A stretch of DNA of 64,000 nt from Podospora comata (taxonomy: Eukaryota; Ascomycota; Sordariomycetes; Sordariales; Podosporaceae): positions 682,001 through 746,000 of the forward strand of contig CP071497.1 in assembly GCA_017354895.1 (NCBI GenBank). Reading direction: 5' to 3'. Each line of letters opens with the position of its first letter. Position 1 is the stretch's first letter. Position numbers and translations under genes: made by a program. This document shows, in pieces, positions 1-12,000 of the stretch. Under the pieces are notes generated by a model that saw only the letters and a program-made list of their open reading frames with translations, was not told where the DNA came from and ran no database searches.

Positions 1-1425
1 GGCGACCTTGGAGTCCTCAAAGGTTTCCTCCCACCCACCACCAATATCCGCATGGCCTCCTGAGAACCACACTTCGTCGATGTCCTGATGGCTTTCCTCC
101 TCGTCGCTTTCCTCACTCTCGGCAAATGATTCGGCGTCCTCCAGATGAGGATGGGGCTCGATTGATACCTCGGATTTGACGTCGTTCTCCGTCGGGCGCG
201 CCGAAGCCTCGGTCTTGTTGGTGTGCCGTGATCGTGTCGAGTGGGAGCGCCTGCGATATGGCTCTGGATCCGTGGGCACGCCCAACGTGGGCCGTCGCCC
301 TCTGTCATCCTGGCCCTGTTTACCTTGGTGGGCGGTAGCGGCAGCGGATTTTCGTCTGTACTTCTCGTGGAGATTGTGGAGACCATCGGACACTGGGTGA
401 TGGTGGTGCTGCTTCTTGCCGCTCTTGCTCTGGTACACCAAGTCCTGCCGGAACTTGGCGCGGCGCTCATCAATACTCACGGCGTGACGGACAACCTTTG
501 CCGAGGTGCGCGCCGTGTAAGGAAACTTGCTCCTTTGCATCCAGGCTGCCTCAAACTGAGGTACACTGTTGACTGTGTCGAAGAGGCCGAGAAAGCGGAT
601 GCGGCGGACAGGGCGGGAGAAGGTCTCACGAAATCCCTTCATGAAGGTGTACATCTCCCTCTTCTTCTGGTTCCCTTCTGGAGTGTTGTCTCCCTGCCTG
701 CTCTGCCAGTTGGAGAAGGCTTTCCACGCAAACACCACCATCTCCTCGTTACCGTGCGACAGCAGCCCGACATAATCCAACATCTCGGCCAAGAATCGCG
801 CAATGTACGCCCCACGCGAGAAGCCAAAGATGTAGATCTCATCTCCAGGGTTGTAGAACCTCATCAGGAACCGATAGCCTCCCACAACATGATGATCGAA
901 CGAGGACCCAATGGCACTGTCTTTGGCTTTCATGTACCAAGACTTGATACGTGCCACCGTTCCCGTGCGAGTCAAGCTGCTTGAGACAACATAGGTGCCA
1001 ATTCCGGCTTCAGGATACAGTTTAGTACGACGCCCTTCAACACAATGTAACACGATTCTTTATCACTCACGTTGATAATAATGAACTAATCAGATTGTCA
1101 GCACTCCAGTCAGATAATAGACGGCATCGAAATACTTACATTGATCCCTCGCTGTCCTGTCGAGCATTCGAAATATCTTCAAAATGTTGCTGTCGCTGTC
1201 GTCGCCATGGAACTTATTGCCTGTGCCATCGAAGCACAACACAATCTTGCTCGGCTTCCGGTGGCGAGACTGATGGTCTCTGTCTGGACCCATTGGAGTG
1301 ACAGGACGAGATGGCAGATGTGTTGAGAAAAAGTCTTCGTGTGCGTCAATGTGGGATTCCCGATCTGGACTGGAGACTCTGACACGGTTACCCGACCTCT
1401 CGGGCATGAGGTGCGACTTATCCAT
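1..1425 (-). CDS. DUF2235 (alpha/beta-hydrolase-like) protein, 3' end outside window
   Basis: The spliced protein carries the hallmarks of DUF2235, a family related to bacterial Tle1-type phospholipases. These are an N-terminal KIVLCFDGTGN block (about residue 75), a YYQPGIGTY block, the nucleophile elbow GFSRGAY (bases about 785-830) and a downstream DEVWFSGGHADIGGG block (bases about 20-70). The start was set at the ATG at 1425 (MDKSH). Exon 1 is 1425-1140, a 15-nt micro-exon lies at 1085-1071, and exon 3 runs from 1007 to beyond base 1. The introns are 1139-1086 and 1070-1008. An insertion rich in charged and low-complexity residues (His run, acidic stretch) lies between the core and the GGHADIGGG block. 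Hydrolase activity on lipid is known for relatives and is only inferred here. The C-terminus is not in the window. The gene diverges from the oxygenase gene at 3030. Confidence 0.88.
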
Positions 1426-3029
1426 TTCTCGACAGTGGGCTGACCTCACAAAATTCCGACGCTGGGGGGGGTGACACAGAAAGTGAATCAAGACGGCGCA
1501 AGAACCCGTGATCGCATCACCAATGTTCTGGGACAACACCAGCATTCCCCTTTTATCAATGCCACTTTCTCGAGGACCAATCCACGACGCCAGCCTACCA
1601 CCCCCTTCTGCAGGATTCCGTCATTTGAACGAGAGCCCCCGCTCTTGACACATTCACCTCCCTTCATGACTCTTTGAACCTCCCAATCTTTTTCCCCGAC
1701 GTACTGATGCCGATCGCTGTGAGAGGTGAGACACTCTGCGAGGAGAAACCAGTCGTCCTATCAAAAAAGGAGGCACTGATGTCCACGATGCTGGTTGTCG
1801 GCTCATTTGCCATTGGTCGATGTGGCAGAAGGATGGCAGGTTGGGCATTAGTCCGTGGGTAGCGGTTCTTGATGGCCTATCACAACGAGATGGGTAGTTA
1901 GAGTGCAGCAATGACCCCGGCCTTCAGCTGCTATGCGGTCTGCGCAAGGGGGCCGGATGGGGAAGTCAGGACGCCGAACCACGGCGGCAATTGCGGTCTT
2001 CAAGCCGAAGCAGACGGCTATCATTGGCTGGGTTTCAGCCTCTCCATGCACCAGATCGATACTAAAAGCTTTTTTAATCCCGGCCCGCACCCTGAGTGCT
2101 CGGATCGTTCCCGGGAGGAGGAACGGTACGGCGATCTTAGCGGATCATGGTGTCTTGGACTCGACGCTAAACCGTCTTGGACAGCGATAATCACCTTGTA
2201 GCGGGCTTGGGTAGCGTCTTGATCGACGACAGTGACCCGCCGTCCCACAAGGTCACCCTCGTCGGTAATTGGCAGATGCACAACCCTGCAGCCATTTCGA
2301 CGACCTCACTTGACAGACCTGCATGCTCCAGTGGCATGGCCTGCCTTCCCCTATCCACCACTCATCGGCCATCAATGTCCACCAACTATTAGTAATGGTA
2401 TTCCACGGTCCATGGGCAGAGGTCAAAGTTCCCCAGCCATTTGCTGTCACCGCCTGGGCCCAAGAGCTACCGTTCCCCTGGGCGACACGTCGGTCCGCAC
2501 AACAATCACCATGTAGGTAGTGTAGTACTTTGATATGCGGTGCTTCGTTAAGGGTCTCTTGTGCTGCAAGGTTGATGTTCGCGTCTGGGTTGAACCCCTT
2601 CAAGCCACTCTGAATTCGGCGAGCACCCGAGTGCTGTGCACCTGAATTGGTTGGCCAGATAGCTCCCCTGTTGTTCAAGTCAAGCCACCAACCAAGCCCG
2701 GCGGGGTTTGTCTCACCTGAAGATTTTCCCTTTTCCAACCATTCGATCTCCAAGACAAAAAAGTGCGCGAGAGGCGGCATGGGGTGCGGGTCGATCCCAG
2801 CTAGGGTGACATCACACAACACAGTCTCACGAGCTCAGGGAGACCGGGCCTCTCCTCGAGCTCTCGACATCCCTTCTTAACCGGCCTGTCTGCAGCACTC
2901 TGTGCTTCCATTGCTTCATCTCACATCTCCTCATGACGTTTGGGAAAGCTACCATTGTTATCAATCCCATCTAGTACTTTTGTTGTTTCATTTTTATACC
3001 CATTATACCCCTTCTTACAAGCTTTCATC
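1426..3029. promoter_or_regulatory. Intergenic region between divergent genes
   Basis: About 1.6 kb separates the DUF2235 start (minus) and the oxygenase start (plus), so it should hold both promoters. A pyrimidine-rich stretch with TTTATACC (about 2990-3000) sits just before the oxygenase ATG. Open frames here, including one of 189 codons on the minus strand (2253-2822), have no recognisable domain or start context. Confidence 0.4.
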
Positions 3030-6000
3030 ATGTCAGATTACAACGGCAACGGGCACAAGGCCTCGAACGGCACGGGAGTTACTGCTCTCAATGGCTCAAG
3101 CTCGAGCCACGGGAGCTCGTCTGCCCACCAATCACGCGAGGGAATGGAACTTGTCGCCAGTCAGGCAAAGCCAAGGCCTACTCTTCTTGACTTGAAGCCC
3201 ACGGGTGCAAACAGAGCTGGCGTTGCCAATGCCTTTGAGCGGTATGGCCAAGTGATGCAGTCATCAGTTGCTCCGTTGCCAAATCAGCATGGCGCCGACA
3301 CATTCAGCCGATCGAAGAAATGGGGCAAACTCAGAGACGATATCAAGCAACTGCGGCTTGCTGGTAAGTGTCATGTGATGATGTGGTGACTGGTCCGGTC
3401 GGAACACCGTTGCTGACCTCGAGACAGACTACAAGACCCTTCTTGGTGTGGTCAAGGCCAAGGTCAAAGGCGAGAAGATCAAGGATGACAAGACTATGGC
3501 CATGGAAAAGGTCATCCAGCTTGTGTCCAACTTGCCTAGCAACTCCAAGACACGCACAGAGCTCACCAACTCGTTTTTGAGCGAGCTGTGGTACACCCTT
3601 GAGCATCCCCCTTCGATGTATGTGGGTGAGAAGTTCCAGTATCGCCAGGCTGATGGGTCATATAATGTGAGTTTGGGTTTGTCATATCGCTCGATTGCTC
3701 ATCCTCATGCTGACGCCTTTCCAGAATGTTATGTTTCCCCAGCTTGGTGCCGCTGGCACTTCGTACTCCAGATCGGTGGCTGCCAATGTCGTTCGGCAGG
3801 GCGCTCTTCCAGACCCCAATCTCATTTTCGAGTCAGTCATGAAGCGGACGGAGTACACAGAACATCCGAACAATGTCTCTAGCATTCTGTGGTACTGGGC
3901 CAGTATCATCATTCATGGTAGGTGTTCCTGTCAGCTGCCGGTTGTCGACATCATCACTAACGCACTGTGCAGATCTGTTCTGGACAGACTACAGGGACAT
4001 GAGCAAGTCCAAGACCTCTTCGTACCTGGACCTGTCTCCTTTGTACGGCAGCAACCAGGACATGCAGGACACCATCCGCACCTTCAAGGACGGCAAGATC
4101 AAGCCTGACTGCTTTGCTGACAAGCGCCTCCTGGGCATGCCACCCGGTGTCGGTGTGTTTTTGATCATGTTCAACCGCGTCCACAACCATGTGGCTGAGA
4201 ACTTGGCCCGCATCAACGAGGATGGCAGGTTTTCTCCCCCCAACCCCAACCTTGAGGGCGAGAAGAAGGAGGCTGCGTGGAAGAAGTACGACAATGACCT
4301 GTTCCAGCATGCTCGGTTGATCACCTCTGGTCTGTACATCAACATCACACTGCTGGATTACGTCCGAAACATTGTCAACCTCAACCGTGTTGATACCACC
4401 TGGACTCTTGACCCCCGTGTCGAGACTGGCATAAACGTTGACACCAAGGAGGGTGCCGAGCGTGGTACCGGCAACGTGTGCTCGGCCGAGTTCAACCTCT
4501 GCTACCGCTGGCACTCGTGCATCTCGGCCAAGGATGACAAGTGGATTCAGGATTTCTACTATGATCTCTTCAAGAAGCCGGGCAAGGACCTCTCTATTCA
4601 TGAGCTCATCATGGGCTTCGGCAAATTCGAGAGCATGATCCCAGATGACCCTGCGGAGCGTCCCTTCAACAAGTTCCAGAGAGGGCCGGATGGCAAGTTC
4701 AACGACGATGACCTTGTCAACTGCATCTCAGACGCCATTGAGGACCCCGCTGGATCTTTTGGCGCCCGCAACGTGCCCGAGTCGATGCGGGCGGTTGAGA
4801 TTCTCGGGATCATTCAAGGCCGCAGATGGAATGTTGCTGGCTTGAACGAATTCCGCAAGCACTTCGGCCTGAAGCCCTACGAGAAGTTCGAGGACATCAA
4901 CTCCGACCCGGGTGTTGCTGAGTCTCTTCGTCGCCTGTATGATCACCCCGACTTTGTGGAGCTGTACCCTGGTCTCGTGGCGGAGGAGAGGAAGGAGCCC
5001 ATGGTTCCTGGTGTCGGCATTGCGCCTACCTACACCATCTCCCGTGTCGTCTTGTCGGATGCTGTGTGTCTGGTGAGAGGTGACCGCCACTACACCATCG
5101 ACTACACGCCACGAAACCTCACCAACTGGGGTTTCAACGAAGTCCAGTATGACTTGAACATCAACCACGGTTGCGTCTTTTACAAGCTCTTCCTCCGGGC
5201 TTTCCCCAACCACTTCAAGTACAACTCGGTCTACGCGCACTACCCCATGGTGACCCCGTCGGAGAACAGCAAGATTCTCAAGGACCTCAAGCGCGCTCAT
5301 CTCTTTGACTTCTCCCGGCCAGGCAGGATCGCCACACCCACCGAGGTCACCTCGTACGATGGCGCCCAGCGCATCCTTGCTGCTGAGGACAAGTTCAAGA
5401 GCACCTGGAATGCTGGTGTCGCTGGCATCCGCGCCAAGGCGAGCCCTGAGCTTTCTGGCGATGCTGCTGTCCACGACAGGCACCGCACCACTGCATCTCG
5501 GTCGCTGTTCACCCCTGAGCTGGGCACCCAGATCAAGGCCTTCTACGAGAGCTTGACCGACAAACTGCTCACCACCAAAAGCTACACTTTGGTACCCGGC
5601 AGCAAGTTTGCTGACATCGTCCGCGACATTGCCAATATCGTGCCAACCCACTTTGCCGCCAGTGTCTTCGGCCTTCCGTTGACAACCAAGGAAAACAGCA
5701 AGGGCATCTACACCGAGCACGAGCTTTACGCCGTCCTCCAGATCATCGCCTCTGCCCTCTTCGTCGACTCGGAGCCTGTTAAGCTCTTCCCCGTGGTGGA
5801 AGCAGCCAAGACGGTCGCTGGTCAGCTCGGCACCCTCGTCGACAAGACGGTCAAGAGCCCCAAGGCAGCCAAGAACAGCGTCCTCAACACCTTCGGCGTC
5901 AACTTTATCAAGGAGCTTAAGAAGGCCGGTTTGGCCACGCACGACATCACTTGGAACCATGTCCTCCCCACCGCTGCGGCCCTCGCCTCGAGCCAAGGGG

Positions 6001-6620
6001 AGCTGTTCACCCAGGCAGTGGATTACTACCTCTCCCCCGAGGGTGTCACGCACGTAGCGGACATTATCGCCATTGCCTCCCAGCCGTCATCTTCCCAGAA
6101 CGACGCTCTCCTCTTGGGTTACGTCCTGGAAGGCATCCGCCTGTCAGGTTCAGCTCGGTCTCACCTTGAAGCCACAACCGCCGGCACTGTCACGGCGTCC
6201 AATGGCACGGAGCTGCACATCCAACCCGGCAGCAAGGTTACCATCAACTCTGTATGCCCCTCTTTTACCCTTTTTGTCCCCTCCAGTACTAACCTCTCTT
6301 GTTTCTAGTCAACCGCCTCCCGCGACGCAGCTTACTTCCCCGAGCCAGAAACCGTCAACCCCCGCCGTCCACTGGACAAGTACATCCACTTTAACGCCGG
6401 TCCCCATGCCTTCCTGGGCAAGGAAATCAGCCAGATTGCCCTCACAGAGATGTTCCGTGCTCTGTTCAAGAGGAAGAATGTCCGGCGCGCGCCTGGTCCG
6501 CAGGGAGAGCTAAAGAAGGTGCCGAGGGCGGATGGGAACGGGGTGGATTACCTCAGGGAGGACTGGGGTGCTTTGACGCCCTTCCCTGTTACCATGAAGG
6601 TGATGTGGGATGAGGTTTAG
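3030..6620 (+). CDS. ppo: Psi-factor-producing oxygenase (fatty-acid heme dioxygenase / P450 fusion), PpoC-like
   Basis: Five exons (3030-3363, 3428-3666, 3725-3917, 3973-6251, 6309-6620) give 1118 residues, the usual Ppo length. The N-terminal half is a heme-peroxidase-type dioxygenase. It has a distal His in the IIIHD block at the exon 3/4 junction, the conserved SSYLDLSPLYG block, and the YRWH motif (about base 4505), which supplies the catalytic Tyr and proximal His. The C-terminal half is P450-like, with the ExxR helix (EGIR, about base 6130). The heme signature reads FNAGPHAFLG: at residue 1050 the thiolate cysteine is Phe (codon 6411-6413). Family members convert C18 unsaturated fatty acids to hydroperoxides, and those with a live P450 isomerise these to diols (psi factors controlling sporulation). 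PpoC/10R-DOX members are known to lack the cysteine, so I infer a hydroperoxide-forming enzyme with no diol synthase step. All splice phases agree. Confidence 0.93.
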
Positions 6621-9039
6621 AGAATGGAAATGCGTTTTAGTGATGGGGAGGAGGACGTAATAGGTTATGCACCCAGACTGTCATTTCCAGGGAAATCCAA
6701 CGCAGATTTCGGATATCATACTGCCAAAAGCTGAGGAAGATTCCTCTCTCTCTCTTCTACACTCACACCCCACTGTCTTCCAATAAACCTAAAGCATATA
6801 AGCGTCGACAGAAAATGAAAATCGAAAATAAAACGGCCGGTACAAAGATGTAAGTACTTCGGTACATCGAGCTTGTTATTTTAAGCTCCTAGGCGGAATT
6901 ACAAAGCATAGCTCTTTACATTTCTGGACCCTTACTACTCCAATCTTTGTAGCCGAAATCATGATTATCTATATGCCATCGTAAGGAATGCGTTTTGCTG
7001 AGGATTCAGCTAAACAACTGGATTGCGCTTGGATGTCCGTGCGCGTTTGTACTGGATTTGGCTCATCACTGCGGCACAGCCCATGCCAGCACCTCAGGTA
7101 TATAGTTATTTGCTCCCTCTAGCCCAGCCACAAATCTCGGGTCTTGGGACCTTTAATATCGGGGCGATATGGTATAATCCTATAAGATCTGGACGGCTTT
7201 TGGGATACCGGCGGTAAGGGGCTGAGAAGCCAAGGTGTAAGAGAACGAAACGATGTAGCATACCCACAGAGGCAATATTTCCTTCTATCTGGGAGGGAAA
7301 TTATCATCGGATGACGAAGACTGGACTCAGAACGTCGACGCCGTTTGGGCAACGATTCAGTTCGCAATGACCACGGGCCGACTAAAATAACTGACCGGCC
7401 AACCACCACTCTCCACCGACCCTACACCTATCACCCTGTGCCACGAACAGCAGGTACCGCTTCAGCCGCCGAAGATAGGACGTTGAACACTTAGAGAACC
7501 AACTTCAAGCCAGCCTACTAACAATCTTACTAATCTACGAGAATCCGAAGAGAAATGATAAAACAAAGTGCATAAGCTAGAATGGACTTTGCATGGGCTC
7601 CAAGGAGATTAGGGTATATTTTGCGAAATGTATGCTTCAGTCGGTAATATTTGCCCTTTCGGCTTAGCCGCCGGGCGTTAATAAATATTGTTATTATTAT
7701 CATTCGAGATGCTGACTAAGGCAGCTCGTCGCTTACGTGATGTTTCTCACCGCGCAATGACAAGTGAAGGTACCAATCAGCCCCTACTCAAATACGTGCT
7801 ATTCAATCGCATGCTTGCCATATCTCTTTCATCCTAGTTTAGCATCCCCCTTCGCTCACCTATCCAGCATACACTTCCTACTCGCTCGCATTCGATTCTC
7901 ATCCTATTATCAGCTCGACATGACCTGAATAACATTATTCGGCCCCCCTTTTCGTGGAGCCAATTATGAATTTGGCACCGACGACTTCACAACTCGCAAT
8001 AAGGTCTGGAAAGCCCCAACATATGTCTATATCCAAACTAATGCGGCCAGCAAAACGATTTCGAAGCTGATAAAGAAGAGGGCGTTATTAAAGGCGATGT
8101 AGCGGGTATCCCATATCAGTACTATAACTCAATATAAGAGACGAACGGTAATAGAACTATTATTTCAGTTAGCTAAAAAACGGGCGAGGATAATAATACT
8201 ACTTCCCACAAAAACGAGGAGGGGAAATAGCGTTTTATAGTGAAGTCAGATTCAAAGCAGTACGATGATAATTTTAGAGGGTGGCTAATATGCTCGCCCC
8301 GACACCAGGCGAGGATCTTGTTGACGGCTCCCGGATCACTCACGTTCAGCGAAAAAAAGAAGGGAGAGCGAATTATTAAGTCGTCAGATCTCACGAAGAG
8401 ACCCATACCCTTGCTTTCTAGAAAACGCACACTTGCGCTCCAGAAAACGCACTTCCTTGCCACCTACCAAGGAGAAGTCCGCACTTTCTTCCCCTCCACA
8501 GCCCGTCAAACAGAGTCCGCAGCTTCCCCAGGAAATAAGAGTTATATTTAAGATTTGGATTTATAGCTAAGAGCGAAACCGGCGTCCGCTCTTGCAGTCT
8601 TTGAAGTGTTTGGCCACGGACCAGCCGTACTTGAGGAACAACGAGGTACCAAATGAATTGCCATTAGTGCTGACATTTGCCGGCGTTTGCGTGCTGACAG
8701 CCTGTCAAACGTATGACACCATAGCCACCAGGTAAATAGAGCAGTCCAACGTTTGTATAGTTTACCCCACAGTGCGATGGAGAGAAAGGTATAAACCTGT
8801 TGAGGCGAATATCTGCTGCGTTGTATAATGTAATCTTCTGCTGCTTAATGTAGTTCGACCACAATAACGTCGGATTATATATGGTAGTAGATTAAAACTA
8901 TGTATGTAGCGAAACAAAATATTCGCAAGCAACAACGTCTCCAAAACCCTTCACTTAAGCCAAAATATTGAAACATATAATGTTATAAGACATTATGACG
9001 TCCACCCTTCCCATTAAAAGCAAATAGAAAGAGCCAAAG
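6621..9039. other. Gene-free, AT-richer interval
   Basis: About 2.4 kb between the oxygenase and the WD40 gene has no open frame with a recognisable family. From about 7500 to 9000 the base composition drifts to AT, with many TAATA/TTATTATT tracts (for example 7680-7700). This is compatible with an old, repeat-induced-point-mutated repeat, but no transposon protein fragment can be read. Confidence 0.4.
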
Positions 9040-12000
9040 CTAGCCAGAAGCATGTCCTAGGGCGATGGTACAATTGTATACAGCTGTACATGTTGGCCGA
9101 TAGTTAGGAGGAAGCCAAATAAGGTTCTTCCCATCTCGTGTAATCCACTTATCACTGACAAAGAGAAGACCGCTGCCCGGTTCTTGGTCGGTAAAGTGAT
9201 TTGCTGAACTGGGGGTTATCTTCAGCAATCCGCAATCTGTTTCAAGGTAGTCATTATCCAAAAACGATAGACGATCAAAAATGCCATGCCCCATGAGGGT
9301 CCGCCGGTGCTCACCGGTAGCCACATCCCAAAGCCGTACCGTGCAATCGTATGAACCTGAAGCCAGTGTGGCACCATCCGGCGAGAACGCTACCGCTGTA
9401 ACCGGATTGCCATGCCCCTCGAGGGTCCGCTGGTACTCGCCGGTAGCCACATCCCAAAGTCGTACCGTGTGATCGTCTGAACCTGACGCCAGCGTGGCAC
9501 CATCCGGCGAGAACGCTACCGCTCTAACCAAACGGCCATGCCCCTCGAGGGTCCGCCGGTGCCCGCCGGTAGCCACATCCCAAACCCGTACCGTGTTATC
9601 GTCTGAACCTGACGCCAGTGTGGCACCATCCGGCGAGAACGCTACCGCTGTAACATGATCGCTATGCCCCTCGAGGGTCCGCCGGTGCCCGCCAGTAGCC
9701 ACATCCCAAAGCCGTACCGTGTTATCGTATGAACCTGACGCCAGTGTGGCACCATCCGGCGAGAACGCTACCGCTGTAACATCAGTGTTATACCCCTCGA
9801 GGGTCCGCCGGTGCCCGCCGGTAGCCACATCCCAAAGCCGTACCGTGTTATCGTATGAACCTGACGCCAGTGTGGCACCATCCGGCGAGAACGCTACCGC
9901 TGTAACATAATCGCTATGCCCCTCGAGGGTCCGCCGGTGCCCGCCGGTAGCCACATCCCAATGCCGTACCCTGTTATCGTATGAACCTGACGCCAGTGTG
10001 GCACCATCCGGCGAGAACGCTACCGCTGTAACCGGACTGTCATGCCCCTCGAGGGTCCGCCGGTGCTCGCCGGTAGCCACATCCCAAAGCCGTACCGTTT
10101 TATCGTATGAACCTGACGCCAGTGTGGCACCATCCGGCGAGAACGCTACCGCTGTAACATGATCGCTATGCCCCTCGAGGGTCCGCCGGTGCCCGCCGGT
10201 AGCCACATCCCAAAGCCGTACCGTTTTATCGTATGAACCTGACGCCAGTGTGGCACCATCCGGCGAGAACGCTACCGCTGTAACCGGACTGTCATGCCCC
10301 TCGAGGGTCCGCTGGTACTCGCCGGTAGCCACATCCCAAAGCCGTACCGTGTGATCGAATGAACCTGACGCCAGTGTGGCACCATCCGGCTAGAACGCTA
10401 CCGCTGTAACATAATGGTCATGTCCTTCAAAGGTCTGCAGACACGCGTTCCACTCTAAGTCAAGCATCGGCAATACTGAGATCCATTCAGGAATATAACC
10501 ACAGAATATTCCCCTGATTATGCTTTTTATTGGCGAAAAAATAATTGCGGAAGTATAAGTCTGAAGGGGGCAAATGTCGATAATCTGGCGGAAGCTAAGA
10601 ATAAATCGTGCTGTATCGTGTAAAAATGCGGAGATCGTGGAACTAATACCGGGCTATATATTTCGTGTTAGCGAATATTTATAAATCTATTTTAGTACGC
10701 CTTACACTAAGGAGACCCTGTAAATCCCTAATCATTCCTAGACTTGTAGATAGTTTCCCAAGCAGACTTAGCGCTTCAAGCCAGTGGAGGAAATGACGTT
10801 CGAGGAAGGTGTATACTTGATGGCTATCGCTTATACGAGAACTGCCTTGCTGAAGGTGATAGACCCAATATAGGCACGCATACCGGACATCTGATGGCAA
10901 ATGTGAGTCGATGACTGACGACTCAATGTCGGCACGAGCTGTTCCAGGCATTCTCAGATCGCAGATGTCCTTCTTTAAGTAACCAGAAAGAAGCTCCAAG
11001 CATCTAATCGCAATTTTTTCGTGGGTTGCACCGCTGTCTATCCAGAACGAGTTGGTGCCCTGTTTTTTGGGATCAACGAGAAAGTCATGGAATGACAAAT
11101 GAAACATCCTAACCGGGGATGTAGGAGAGACCGGTACCCTAAGGACGGAGTGAAGTGGTTCAAGTCTGCGAATAACGACCTTCTCTTGTATATCAAGAAG
11201 TCGGGCTAAAGAGCATATCGGGAGTGGTTCGGCTAAGAGCACAATCGGGCCCACGACCATCCGGAATTCATGGAGAAGGGATCTCTTAGATACCTCGGAA
11301 CCGACAAGCAACCGATCAAGGACTGGGCGATATGTTGCGTCTAGTTTGTCGATCTCGGATTGCTGTGTTCCTGACTGATATTCCAGGATCTTTGCTAATT
11401 GATCACCGGGATCACACCATGCTGGGTCCCGGATAAAACGGCAAACAGTAGCTGCAAAGATAAAGAGGGGAACGGCCAACTTGACCAAGTCTTGGACAAT
11501 CCGGGGACCAGGCCAATCGTGCGGAAGCTGCCGCCCACCAGGAGACAGATCATTATAGTCGTTTCGGATTTTTGCAAGCTCAGAGTCCAGATATGCAGCG
11601 ATGTCGTGTTCGATAATTGACTTTGGGATTTCATGCAAGACTAGATCCTGGTATTTTCCCTTGATCTTATTGAAGCCAAGTCGGATTGGCAACTCAGGCC
11701 GGCTTGTGAGGAAAGCTCTTAGCCGTACGGAAATCAGACTCTTTGCTTGTGACAACAGGGAAATGATAACCCTGATATCATCGTCCCGTTCGCACTCATC
11801 AAGGGCATCAATCACCAGGACAATTGTCTTGATGTCGTCCAAACTGCCCCTTAGGTTTTCCAACGGCTTTAGGATCAGCTTCTTAAACTGCTCCTCCAAC
11901 CTTTTGCTCGTGACGTAAGGGTCATCCTCAATAGCAGCCTTGATATACGATGCCAAACTAGGCTCTTTGACAATAAGCTGAGTCGCAATGGTTGTAAACA

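Noticed and set aside
2253-2822. 189-codon open frame, minus strand
   Set aside because: No recognisable domain, no signal, Trp-rich random-looking composition; placed in a promoter interval.
4728-6053. 441-codon open frame on the minus strand
   Set aside because: It lies opposite the conserved oxygenase exon and has no domain; it is an antisense shadow of C-ending codon use.
9301-10434. Regular direct repeats resembling a CRISPR-like array
   Set aside because: The units are 126-bp coding WD40 repeats in one frame of a eukaryotic gene, without spacers.
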